Shown in pieces: positions 16,627 to 24,275 of a stretch of 56,103 nt of DNA. Below the pieces are notes generated by a model. That model saw nothing but the letters and a program-made list of their open reading frames with translations, was not told the origin of the DNA and did not search any database. This DNA is from Planctomycetota bacterium. Lineage in GTDB: Bacteria > Planctomycetota > Phycisphaerae > Phycisphaerales > UBA1924. Each line of letters begins with the position of its first letter. The stretch's first letter is position 1. Where the stretch lies: the NCBI GenBank assembly GCA_963204725.1, contig CAUJHH010000016.1, positions 1 to 56,103 on the forward strand, written 5' to 3'. Position numbers and translations under genes: made by a program.

Positions 16627-17607
16627 TTAGTTCACCTCCGCCGACCGGGCCGCCGGCGTGAAGTACCGCCACAACCCATCTCCCAGCGACCAAACTGCAG
16701 CCACGAGCATCCGCACCTCATCCGCTGAGACACGCACCTTTCGCCTTTCGATTGCGGTGTCGTCGCCTGATTGCTCGATGTACTTCTCGTCGATTACCCC
16801 ACCTTTGTGGGCGATCACATGACGCTTGTGGAAGCAGCGGACCATGAGCTTCCACTCTTCTGGCGTCGTCAGCGTCTGAAGGGACGTCCCAAACAAGGCC
16901 TGCAACGACTTGTCCGCACCAGTCAGGCTTTGAAACGACACGCTTGACGATTTCTTCGGATCGTTTGCTCGCGCGGCGTGGGCCCCCAGCAGTTCGCGAC
17001 CAAATCCGTCAAACGACGAGACCACGTCTTCAAGCGCGTTCTGAACCAGATTCTCGGTGATCTCGGGAGTTGGCGCGGCTTGAGAGAACTCAATCACCTT
17101 CATCGCAAGGTCCAGGTTCTTCTCCAAGATCTGGCGGGAGTTGTGACATCCGCAATCAGGGCAGAACCCAAAGACCCCGAACACGCTGTACCGAAGAGTG
17201 CACTGGTCGCACACGACCTCGGTTTCGAGTGCCTTTTCCCGGTAGTGTCGAAGGAGGGCGCGTGGCCCTTCCTTCAGCGTCATGCTGATGCCAATACCGA
17301 ACGCGCCGCGCGGCGGGTGGTTGAACTCCAGCTTCTTCAACTGACGGGTCACAATGTCCCCGATGGCTCGGAACGCGTATGACTTCGCGTATTCGATCTG
17401 CTCCTTTGTCCAGAACTGATCCGGCTTGCCCCGATGGCCGCAATACGGACATACACAGTCGAGATCATCGCCCGTCAGGCCCGTTCCAGGCTGGAGTTTG
17501 AAGTACCCCTCGCATTCAGCGTTGGGGCACTCACGCCCGACCATGCCGGTTTCATCAGTGGGGATCGGTACGTTGATCTGCTTCGGAAAGTCTCCGAATC
17601 GGCTCAT
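16627..17607 (-). CDS. Zinc-ribbon protein with HEPN-like RX4H motif
   Basis: 326 residues. Two zinc-binding parts are visible: ECPNAEC...CVCPYCGHRG near the N-terminus, and VVCDQCTLRYSVFGVFGFCPDCGC in the middle. The C-terminal third is helical and contains FHKRHVIAHKGGVIDEKY (about 260-277), where R-HVIA-H is the RX4H signature of HEPN ribonucleases. HEPN proteins are common toxins or defence nucleases; here it may act as an abortive-infection partner of the R-M system or only as a binding domain. Its start overlaps the hsdS stop (ATGA), so it is co-translated with hsdS. Confidence 0.7.
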   Translation of the reverse strand: MSRFGDFPKQINVPIPTDETGMVGRECPNAECEGYFKLQPGTGLTGDDLDCVCPYCGHRGKPDQFWTKEQIEYAKSYAFRAIGDIVTRQLKKLEFNHPPRGAFGIGISMTLKEGPRALLRHYREKALETEVVCDQCTLRYSVFGVFGFCPDCGCHNSRQILEKNLDLAMKVIEFSQAAPTPEITENLVQNALEDVVSSFDGFGRELLGAHAARANDPKKSSSVSFQSLTGADKSLQALFGTSLQTLTTPEEWKLMVRCFHKRHVIAHKGGVIDEKYIEQSGDDTAIERRKVRVSADEVRMLVAAVWSLGDGLWRYFTPAARSAEVN

Positions 17608-18764
17608 GCGAGTACCTCCTCAATGGCCGCCGATGCGTGATGCAGGCGGAGTTCGCCTGATAAGAGAACGGGCAGTAGCGAATCGCGGAGCGCCGCAAGC
17701 GTGCCGATCTGCGTGGTGTTCTGATCCATCATGCCGTAGAGACGCTCCAGGTGCCGCCCTACCTCGGCCTGTCGCTTCGGTGAGGGCAGTGTGATCCGCA
17801 TGCGACGCTGATCAGTCAGACTGACATAGTCCGCCATATCGGTCTGGCCCTTGGTCATGTCCACCTGCTCGCCGAACTCGTCGCCGTGCATCCATTGGTG
17901 CAGGACGAACGGGTTGAGGCGTGAAGGATCGGCCGCGCGCCAGAAGCAGAGCTGTGGTGCATATACGAATGTCGGTGTGTTCTTCGACACCAGCGCAAGG
18001 CGTCCAACTGTGCCCTTGGACGTGAACACCGAGTCGAGTGGCCGGGACAACTTGTCGCCCGCGGCCTGAATTCCATCAGCGCCCATGTACTCGCAGTCTG
18101 TGAACTGAAATCCGCCGTCGATGTTGCCCGCCCGCGCGAACGGGAGGCCCGTCGGTCGCAGTTCGCTGCGCTTGGCGCGGTAGCCGTCGCCAATGACGAG
18201 CACGCCCGAGTCGGTCAGCGATTGTGTCGTCACAGTCTCAAGCTCGCCCTCCATGCGTTCAAGCCAGTCGTTGAACAGAGCGCGAGCCATGTCCTCCAGC
18301 GTCCGGTTCATCCGCCGGCTCAACTCGATCTTGTCGTCCAACGCCCCCAACACCCGCGCAATCGCCCGCTGCTCGGGGAGAGGGGGACGCACCACCTCGA
18401 TCTCGTGCAGATCGTTCCGATTGACGCCTGGCACGCCGCTCTTGTCGTTGTGGTGGGCGAGGTTGGTGTGCCACAGCAGGTAATAGAGGAAGCGAGGATC
18501 GTTGCCCTTCAGATCCTTCACGTAGAGCGCCGTGTTGTGCGGCCAGTAGTCCTCAGTGATGAAGTGCACTTCGCCGAGTGTGCCGTATCGCCCGGTCACG
18601 ATGCCGGGGGCTTTGCACTTGGCCTCACTGTGGTATCCGCTTAGGCCGGACGATGACACGATTGGAACGCGGCCCGGTTTGCGGGCATGGTACGGGAGAT
18701 CGAATCCACGCTGAAGGGTCAAGAGGTCGCCGAGTTCACAGTCGCACCAGCGAGTGTCATCCAC
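17604..18764 (-). CDS. hsdS: Type I restriction enzyme, S (specificity) subunit
   Basis: 386 residues with two target-recognition domains, each followed by a conserved helix: first CELGDLLTLQRGFDLPYHARKPG...PLPEQRAIARVLGALDDKIELSRRMNRTLEDMARALF, then IGDGYRAKRSELRPTGLPFARAGNI...PKRQAEVGRHLERLYGMMDQNTTQIGTLAALRDSLLPVLLSGEL. The first ends WHTNLAHHNDKSGVPGVNRNDL, typical of HsdS. It decides which bipartite site is read. GTG at 18764 is chosen: GGGAGG is seven bases before it and it overlaps the hsdM stop by eight bases. Longer forms would only run through hsdM in another frame. Confidence 0.95.
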   Translation of the reverse strand: MDDTRWCDCELGDLLTLQRGFDLPYHARKPGRVPIVSSSGLSGYHSEAKCKAPGIVTGRYGTLGEVHFITEDYWPHNTALYVKDLKGNDPRFLYYLLWHTNLAHHNDKSGVPGVNRNDLHEIEVVRPPLPEQRAIARVLGALDDKIELSRRMNRTLEDMARALFNDWLERMEGELETVTTQSLTDSGVLVIGDGYRAKRSELRPTGLPFARAGNIDGGFQFTDCEYMGADGIQAAGDKLSRPLDSVFTSKGTVGRLALVSKNTPTFVYAPQLCFWRAADPSRLNPFVLHQWMHGDEFGEQVDMTKGQTDMADYVSLTDQRRMRITLPSPKRQAEVGRHLERLYGMMDQNTTQIGTLAALRDSLLPVLLSGELRLHHASAAIEEVLA

Positions 18765-20556
18765 GCCGCACCTCCCCGCTGCGGGCTTGCTCGTCCGCTG
18801 ATACCAAAGGCGTGTGCCGTCCTTTGCCAGCGAGCACGGGCACGCCGTTGTTTGTCGCCTGCGCTCGTCCTGCCCCGGTCGTGTCCAACCCGGCCGCCCG
18901 GGCCACCTCGGCCAGCGATGCGAGGATCTGCTTCTCCAGCGTCGCCGACTGCTTGAAGTGCTCATCCAGCGTCGCCGCCAGGTGCGGAAAGCGTTCCTCG
19001 AACGGCCCATCAGGGTCGTCGATTTCCGCCGCGCCGATGTAGCGGCCGGGCGTCAGCGCGTAATTGTGCTCGCGGATCTCAGCGAGCGTCGCAGTCTTGC
19101 AAAACCCCGCGACCTCGGTGGGCGTGCCCTTGCGCTTGAACTCGCGGTACACGGCAGCGATCTTCTCGACCTCCTCCGCCGAGAGTTGCTTCTGCTTCCG
19201 CGAGCCCGGAATGAGCACACCAAGTTTGCGGCCGTCAATGAAGAGGACTTCGTTCTTCCGCGCGCGGAACCCGCCGCCGCCGCCCCTGTTCTTCGAGAGG
19301 AACCAGAGGCAGCAGGGGATCTGCGTATTGGCGAAGAGTTTGCCCGTGAGCTGCACGATGCAGTCCACGAACCCCAGGTCCACCAGCGCCCGTCGGACTT
19401 CGAGACGCGCGACGTCGCCGTTGCCGAGTTCGCCGGTGGCCATGACGAAGCCCGCGCTGCCGCCGATGTGTTTCTTGCCATCTGGGTCGCGGAGGTGGTG
19501 CAAGAAGTGCATGATCCACATGGTGTTCGCGTTGCGGGGCGAAAGCGGCATGGGATGACCCTGGCCGTTCGCGCCCGCACGCTTGGCGAAGTCCAGCCGT
19601 GGGTCCTTGCTCGTGATGCGGTGAGCGCCCCAGCCGTCCTCGCCCTTCGCGCCGTCGTTGAAGGGGGGATTGGCGATGACGTAGTCGGCCTTCGTGTCGG
19701 CGTGCAGATCGTTGAAGTACGAACTGCCGAGTTGGATGTTGCCGTCGATGCCGTGGATGAAGAGGTTCATCCGGCACAACCGGTACGTGAAGTCCTTGCT
19801 TTCCTGGCCGATGAATGACAGGCGGCCGGAGTGCTTCGTAAACACGTCCGACTGCACGAACATGCCGCCAGCGCCACAGCAGGGGTCGTACACGACGCCG
19901 TCGGTGGGCTCCAGCATGGCGACGAGCGTGCGGACGATGGAGACGGGCGTGAAGTACTCGCCGCCGCGCTTGCCCTCGCTGTTGGCGAACTCGCCGATGA
20001 AGTACTCGTAGACGCGGCCGACCAGATCCTCGCCGCCGTGGTCCTGCTTGAAGATGTCCTTCGAGAACAGATTGATGAGCCCGGTGACGCCCTCGCGGTC
20101 AAGGTTCGAGCCGGCGTAGATGCGGGGCAGCAGGCCGCGGAGCTTGTCGGGGTAGGTCTTCTCCAGGAGTTCGAGTGCGTCGTCGAGGATGCTCTTGATC
20201 GTGTCCGCCTGGGCGTGCTGGAGGATGTACGACCAGCGCGACTTCTCGGGGACGATGAAAGCACCCGCAGCGCGGTACTCGTCCGCGTCGGCCAGGATGC
20301 GGGCGCGGGCCTTCGCGTCCTTGGTGAAGTAATCGCTCTTCGGGTCCGTGAGCAACCCCTCGAGTTCCTCGCGGCGGCGCTCATAGCGCAGCGAGAGGAA
20401 CCGGAGAAAGATGATGGGCAAGACGTACCGCTTATAGTCGGCGGGCTCGATCGAGCCGCGCAGGTTCACGGCGGCCTGCCACAGCTCCTTCATGAGCTGT
20501 GCCGTCCCGTTCTGCGGGGCTTCGTCCTTCGGCTTCTTCGCGGTCCGCTTGGCCAT
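18757..20556 (-). CDS. hsdM: Type I restriction-modification DNA methyltransferase, M subunit
   Basis: 599 residues. N-terminal helical HsdM_N domain (LWQAAVNLRGSIEPADYKRYVLPIIFLRFLSLRYE), then the N6_Mtase core: GEYFTPVSIVRTLVAMLEP, VYDPCCGAGGMFVQS (SAM site), and the adenine-specific catalytic motif NPPF in DYVIANPPFNDGAKGEDGWG (about 295). It adds a methyl group to adenine at the HsdS-chosen site. First gene of the R-M operon; GGAG seven bases before ATG, a palindromic operator at 20567-20589, and a TATGAT box farther upstream. Confidence 0.97.
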   Translation of the reverse strand: MAKRTAKKPKDEAPQNGTAQLMKELWQAAVNLRGSIEPADYKRYVLPIIFLRFLSLRYERRREELEGLLTDPKSDYFTKDAKARARILADADEYRAAGAFIVPEKSRWSYILQHAQADTIKSILDDALELLEKTYPDKLRGLLPRIYAGSNLDREGVTGLINLFSKDIFKQDHGGEDLVGRVYEYFIGEFANSEGKRGGEYFTPVSIVRTLVAMLEPTDGVVYDPCCGAGGMFVQSDVFTKHSGRLSFIGQESKDFTYRLCRMNLFIHGIDGNIQLGSSYFNDLHADTKADYVIANPPFNDGAKGEDGWGAHRITSKDPRLDFAKRAGANGQGHPMPLSPRNANTMWIMHFLHHLRDPDGKKHIGGSAGFVMATGELGNGDVARLEVRRALVDLGFVDCIVQLTGKLFANTQIPCCLWFLSKNRGGGGGFRARKNEVLFIDGRKLGVLIPGSRKQKQLSAEEVEKIAAVYREFKRKGTPTEVAGFCKTATLAEIREHNYALTPGRYIGAAEIDDPDGPFEERFPHLAATLDEHFKQSATLEKQILASLAEVARAAGLDTTGAGRAQATNNGVPVLAGKGRHTPLVSADEQARSGEVRRG

Positions 20557-20566
20557 TTTGTACTCC

Positions 20567-20589
20567 GTCCATGTTCAGTGAACGTGGAC
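20567..20589. promoter_or_regulatory. 23-bp palindromic operator upstream of hsdM
   Basis: Arms GTCCATGTTCA and TGAACGTGGAC around a central G pair at 10 of 11 positions; the one exception is a T/G wobble. It lies ten bases upstream of the hsdM start. On the minus strand a -10-like TATGAT sits immediately before it, so a bound protein would cover the transcription start. A related copy lies at 10713-10736. It may also influence the small plus-strand gene starting at 20667. Confidence 0.7.
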
Positions 20590-20666
20590 AGGGTATCATA
20601 ACCAGCGGGTCAAAGCCAGCGGATCAGGGTAGATCCGACAGCCCGCGTCAAAATGGAGTAGACGCC

Positions 20667-20825
20667 ATGTCGAAGTCCAAGGGATTCAAGATCGGTCGGG
20701 ACAACGAGACGGGCCGCCTGAAGTCTGTCGATCAGGCCAAGGCCAACCCCCGAGAGTCGTCAGTCGAGGTCATGCCCAAGAAGGGGAACGGCGACACGGG
20801 GCGCTACGACAACAAGAAGAAGTAG
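20667..20825 (+). CDS. Small basic protein (52 residues) divergent from the R-M operon
   Basis: MSKSKGFKIGRDNETGRLKS...SVEVMPKKGNGDTGRYDNKKK, strongly charged, with GGAG eight bases before the ATG. The pattern (K)IGRDxxTGRxxxVxxAxxxPxxSxVExxPK is shared by small proteins of unknown role that I recall from phage and mobile-element contexts; the ratio of charged to hydrophobic residues suggests a disordered or nucleic-acid-binding protein. It ends three bases before the stop of the convergent HTH gene, and is the only plus-strand gene found in the element. Confidence 0.75.
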   Translation: MSKSKGFKIGRDNETGRLKSVDQAKANPRESSVEVMPKKGNGDTGRYDNKKK

Positions 20826-20828
20826 TTG

Positions 20829-21224
20829 TCAGCGGCGCGGCAGCGATCCCCACCGCCGCCGTTGCTCCATCCAGTCCATCACGCAGGCCACGTCGCGCAG
20901 CATGTGCTCGTGGATGAGATCGCGCCCACTCATCACCAGCGGCAGGAACAGGATCTCCTCCTGAATATCCGGCGCGAGGTGGCAGAGATTCATCAGCTGC
21001 GTGATCCGAGGCTGGGTGACGTGCGTCAGCCGGGCGATCTCGGAGATGTTGGCGATCTTGCCGGCGCGGATCATCTCGTCGAAGTGGATGGCCAGCGCCA
21101 TCAGGCGGGAGATCCGCGGCACGCGGCCGGGGTCCACGGCCACGCGCGCGGCGGGCTTCGTGTCGATCGTCTTGCGCCCGTGTGCGGCGCGGTTGAAGAA
21201 GACCTTCGTCTTGACGGTGATCAT
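20829..21224 (-). CDS. HTH (KorB/ParB-like) protein of the recombinase operon
   Basis: 131 residues, MITVKTKVFFNRAAHGRK..., with a helix-turn-helix near 55-80: NISEIARLTHVTQPRITQLMNLCHLAPDIQEEILFLP. The GRVPRISRLMALAIHFDEMI segment before it is typical of small proteins that follow large serine recombinases in planctomycete and proteobacterial elements. ATG at 21224 overlaps the recombinase stop (ATGA) and has GGAGG upstream. It may be a directionality factor or regulator; no evidence separates these. Confidence 0.85.
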   Translation of the reverse strand: MITVKTKVFFNRAAHGRKTIDTKPAARVAVDPGRVPRISRLMALAIHFDEMIRAGKIANISEIARLTHVTQPRITQLMNLCHLAPDIQEEILFLPLVMSGRDLIHEHMLRDVACVMDWMEQRRRWGSLPRR

Positions 21225-22810
21225 GCCTGGGCCTCCGGTCCTTCCACGGCCCCGCCCGCGAGCGCCTTCACGCCCGACGGGTAGAACGACACCTCGATGC
21301 TGCTGTCGAGGGCGTCGAAGACGACCTTGTTGATCAGCAACTGGAGCATCCTGACCTGCTCTCGGGGCGCGAGCGCGGTCCAGACGTTGTCGAAGTCGGC
21401 AAACGCCGCGTGGAGGTCTTCGGCTGAGAGCACTTCCGCTCGATGGCGTTCTAAGGCGGCCCCAATCTCGCTGGCCCGCCGCTCCGCCTCGCGGATCTGG
21501 TCGTTGAGGTCGGTGATGCGGCCCGCGGACGCGGAGGACGCTGGCTCGGTGGTTGCCAGGCGGCGGATCTCGGCGTGATTGCGCCCCAGACCACGGTTGA
21601 CGATGCGCAGCTCGGCGTCCAACTGCTCGATGGCCGCGGCTGCTTGAGCCCGCGATGCCGAGAGCGTCTCCTCCAGAACGCTCTGGTCCTGGCCGACGCA
21701 CCGGATCTGTTCGACGACCGCCTTCTCGATCTCAAGGGCGGGCAGCGAACCACTCTGGCAACGAGCGCGGCCCTTCTTGATGGCGTTGCAGCAGACGTAG
21801 TACCGATACGCCTTGTTCCCACGCCGGGTAAAGGTGTGGACCATCGCGCTGCCGCACCCCTTGCAGTACAGCAGTTTGCGCAGGAGCGCCCCGAACTGGT
21901 TCCGCAGTTCGTTGCCGCGGGTCCGTGAATTCTTCTGCATCAGCACGTGAGCACGCCGGAACGTCTCCTCCTCAACTATGGCCTCGTGCTGCCCCTGGTA
22001 CGTCTCGCCCTTGTGGACCACCTTGCCCATATAGGTCGGATTCGTCAGCGTGCAGTACACCGAGTGCCGGTCCCATTCCACGCCTCCGCGAACCACGCCC
22101 GCCTTCGTTCGCCACGATTTGGTCTTCCAGCCGCGTTTGCAGAGATCTTCACCGACCGACAGCAACGACCCGAGTTCGAGGTACCGCTCAAAGATGTGGC
22201 GAACCCGCGACGCCTCAGCCGGGTTGACGACGAGGCGTGGGCTTCCGTTCGAGCGGTCGACGTCGTACCCGAACGGCGGCGGACCGCCGCCCCATTTGCC
22301 ACGCTTCTTCGCCGCCGCGATCTTGTCCCGGATGCGCTCGCCGATGATCTCACGCTCGAACTGGGCGAACGACAGGAGGATGTTGAGCGTGAGCCGGCCC
22401 ATCGAATGGGTCGTGTTGAAGTGCTGGGTAACCGAGACGAACGAAACCTTGTGGCGATCAAAGACCTCCATGAGGCGCGCGAAGTCCATCAGCGACCGGG
22501 ACAGACGGTCCACCTTGTAGACCACCACGCAGTCGATTTTGCCCGCCTCGATGTCGGCCATCAGGCTCTTGAGGCCAGGCCGATCGACGTTGCCCCCCGA
22601 GAATCCGCCGTCGTCGTATCGATCGGGAAGCGCTGACCATCCCTCGTTCCGCTGGCTGGCGACGTACGCCTCCGCCGCCTCACGCTGGGCGTCGAGGGAG
22701 TTGAACTCCTGCTTGAGCCCCTCCTCGCTCGACTTTCGGGTGTAGATCGCGCAGCGACATTGCGGAGGCGGAGTGGCGGCGTGCTTTCCGTTCTGGGTGC
22801 CTCTGCTCAT
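21221..22810 (-). CDS. Large serine recombinase (integrase/excisionase) of the element
   Basis: 529 residues with all three parts. The resolvase catalytic domain has Y23-x-R25-x-S27 (IYTRKSSEEG, S27 the likely nucleophile), DRLSRSLMDF and the E-helix region RLTLNILLSFAQFEREIIGERIRDKI. The recombinase DNA-binding domain follows (PPFGYDVD...VRHIFERYLELGSL), then a zinc ribbon (LYCKGCGSAMVHTF...YYVCCNAIKKGRARCQS) and a coiled-coil region (about 380-450). It performs att-site recombination for integration and excision. Start ATG overlaps the DUF2924 stop (ATGA). Confidence 0.96.
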   Translation of the reverse strand: MSRGTQNGKHAATPPPQCRCAIYTRKSSEEGLKQEFNSLDAQREAAEAYVASQRNEGWSALPDRYDDGGFSGGNVDRPGLKSLMADIEAGKIDCVVVYKVDRLSRSLMDFARLMEVFDRHKVSFVSVTQHFNTTHSMGRLTLNILLSFAQFEREIIGERIRDKIAAAKKRGKWGGGPPPFGYDVDRSNGSPRLVVNPAEASRVRHIFERYLELGSLLSVGEDLCKRGWKTKSWRTKAGVVRGGVEWDRHSVYCTLTNPTYMGKVVHKGETYQGQHEAIVEEETFRRAHVLMQKNSRTRGNELRNQFGALLRKLLYCKGCGSAMVHTFTRRGNKAYRYYVCCNAIKKGRARCQSGSLPALEIEKAVVEQIRCVGQDQSVLEETLSASRAQAAAAIEQLDAELRIVNRGLGRNHAEIRRLATTEPASSASAGRITDLNDQIREAERRASEIGAALERHRAEVLSAEDLHAAFADFDNVWTALAPREQVRMLQLLINKVVFDALDSSIEVSFYPSGVKALAGGAVEGPEAQA

Positions 22811-23295
22811 CGACGGCCCTCCAGGTTGAAGAACCGGAATCCGTTGACGTGCGATCCGGTGACCGCTTTGGCGATCGCCGACAGGGAGCGGTATCGCTCA
22901 CCCTCGAACTCGAACCCGTCCGCCAGCACCACGACCCGCACCGTCCGGCCCCGGTAGTCCCGGACGATCGCCGCTCCCGCGGGTGGTAGCCGTGGGTCCG
23001 CCGTGGCGGCGAGGGCGACCTTCTTGGCGTCCTTGGGGGCCTCCCCGAGCGTGGCCCACTTGGGCGGCGTACGCCTCACGTCGGTCGGGTTGGCGAGTTG
23101 GGCCGCTCGGATACGGGCGCGTTCGGACAAGCCACCTTCGGCGTTGGCCTGGATGCGCCACGCGATGCGGCGGACGAGGTATATGCGATGGCGGCTCTGA
23201 ATCCGCTCGCCGAAGAGCTCGGCGTAGCGATCGTGCAGTTCGCCGATCGTCATCTTTTCCAGCGCCGCGAGGTCCTTCGAAACGGTTGTCGTCAT
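22807..23295 (-). CDS. DUF2924 domain protein
   Basis: 162 residues. The DUF2924 signature is clear: LAALEKMTIGELHDRYAELFGERIQSRHRIYLVRRIAWRIQANAEGGLSERA, then a C-terminal part LADGFEFEGERYRSLSAIAKAVTGSHVNGFRFFNL. DUF2924 genes nearly always sit just upstream of large serine recombinases, as here (ATGA overlap), and presumably help in recombination. ATG at 23295 is preferred because GGAG precedes it at normal distance and the domain begins there; the open frame extends eight codons farther. Confidence 0.93.
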   Translation of the reverse strand: MTTTVSKDLAALEKMTIGELHDRYAELFGERIQSRHRIYLVRRIAWRIQANAEGGLSERARIRAAQLANPTDVRRTPPKWATLGEAPKDAKKVALAATADPRLPPAGAAIVRDYRGRTVRVVVLADGFEFEGERYRSLSAIAKAVTGSHVNGFRFFNLEGRR

Positions 23296-23321
23296 GGGCA
23301 AGTCTCCAGATGCCCGCACCG

Positions 23322-23561
23322 CTAACGCGCGGTACGGTCAGACACACTGAGGCCGGCTTCCTCGCCCAGTTCAAGTTCGATGTCCGCTTCTTCTTGATGC
23401 TGCGGTGTCGGGGCGTGTGTGGCAGCTGCCGCCGATCCCACGCCGAGTCCCGTCGCCTTGGAACGCCGGTGCCAGCGCATCGCGCCCGTCGCCAGTAAGG
23501 CGATCACCTCGCGGCGGCGCTGGTCGGCGGAAAGATTGGCGTCATCGTCATTGGCAACCAT
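23322..23561 (-). CDS. Small recombinase-operon leader protein
   Basis: 79 residues: MVANDDDANLSADQRRREVIALLATGAMRWHRRSK, then low-complexity Ala and acidic parts. The QRRREVIALLATGAMRWHRR block is a recurring small protein upstream of DUF2924/serine-recombinase pairs; function unknown. ATG at 23561 with GGGAG eight bases upstream is favoured; an in-frame ATG at 23624 would add 21 residues but its ribosome binding site would be the GGGGAG of motif P2. It begins 69 bases downstream of P2 and 26 bases before DUF2924. Confidence 0.7.
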   Translation of the reverse strand: MVANDDDANLSADQRRREVIALLATGAMRWHRRSKATGLGVGSAAAATHAPTPQHQEEADIELELGEEAGLSVSDRTAR

Positions 23562-23629
23562 CGGCGGTGCTCCCGGCTCGTCGTCGGACGATTGAGGTGG
23601 CGTGGGGGCGAGAAGGCAAGGCATGTCTT

Positions 23630-23669
23630 CTCCCCGGCTACATACGCCACGCGGAGGCGGGCTGTCCGC
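23630..23669 (-). promoter_or_regulatory. Two-block promoter-like motif P2 of the recombinase operon
   Basis: Same blocks and same 12-base gap as P1 at 7739-7778: GCGGACAGC then GGCGTATGTAGCCGGGGAG on the minus strand. All 28 block positions are identical, while the flanks and the gap have diverged. It is located upstream of the first gene of the recombinase operon. Candidates for the reader are the element's own sigma-like protein or the host polymerase. Confidence 0.72.
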
Positions 23670-23870
23670 ACTGGGCATGTGAACGGACAACTGGTTTCGA
23701 TTCGTGTGGCACCTTCGCCAGCACGCTCGCTGGAACGCCCACGCAAAGCGAGCCGATGCGTTGGCATCACACCAACCGAGTTTGCGTTCGAAATCGCCGT
23801 CGCCCCTGCCGAACTCGCCATGTGTTGCCGACCCACGAGCTGTCGGGTCACGGCTATAACGGCGTGCCGG

Positions 23871-23994
23871 GTGAGACGCAGAGACTCTGAGACTTTTTGG
23901 GTTTGGACGCGTCCCCGCAGGCCAGATGCCGCGCCCCGTGAGTCTCACGGCGCAAGTCAGTGAGACTTCCCGCGGTGGGGCATGTCGAGAGACT
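23871..23994. repeat. GAGACT repeat cluster near the right end of the element
   Basis: Copies of (GT)GAGAC(T) occur at 23871-23877, 23881-23886, 23889-23894, 23960-23967 and 23989-23994, and inverted as AGTCTCAC at 23941-23948. The inverted copy and the one at 23960 form a perfect 8-bp inverted repeat with an 11-base gap. The cluster lies upstream of P2 and about 100 bases from the tRNA gene, a sensible place for an attachment site or recombinase/regulator binding sites. Confidence 0.65.
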
Positions 23995-24020
23995 CGGCAA
24001 AACGCGGCCCGGAAACGCAA

Positions 24021-24046
24021 ACGCCCCGACCTTGCGGTCGGGGCGT
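24021..24046 (-). terminator. Terminator-like hairpin downstream of the initiator tRNA
   Basis: Arms ACGCCCCGACC (24021-24031) and GGTCGGGGCGT (24036-24046) pair over 11 bases with a four-base loop. In the minus direction it is followed by a modest T-rich run (TTTGCGTTT). A second hairpin lies closer to the tRNA at 24062-24086 (GGGTCG/CGACCC outside CCAG/CTGG with a TTT loop). Together they probably end the tRNA transcript and insulate the element. Confidence 0.75.
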
Positions 24047-24061
24047 TCACTTCTAACGGGT

Positions 24062-24086
24062 GGGTCGCCCAGTTTCTGGACGACCC
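24062..24086 (-). repeat. Hairpin directly after the tRNA 3' end
   Basis: GGGTCG (24062-24067) pairs with CGACCC (24081-24086), and CCAG (24069-24072) with CTGG (24076-24079), separated by one C-A mismatch and closed by TTT. It lies seven bases past the tRNA on the minus strand, so it could stop exonucleases or assist processing of the tRNA 3' end. Confidence 0.6.
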
Positions 24087-24092
24087 GGGCAA

Positions 24093-24166
<74 letters not shown>

Positions 24167-24275
24167 ATCGTGGGCCAAGACTAGCGCGCAAGGGATGCGA
24201 CGTCAACGATCGCACCGTTGGAATGCGAGCCATCCGACAGGATTCGACGGGGCGCACCGGTTGTCTGGTGGAGAC

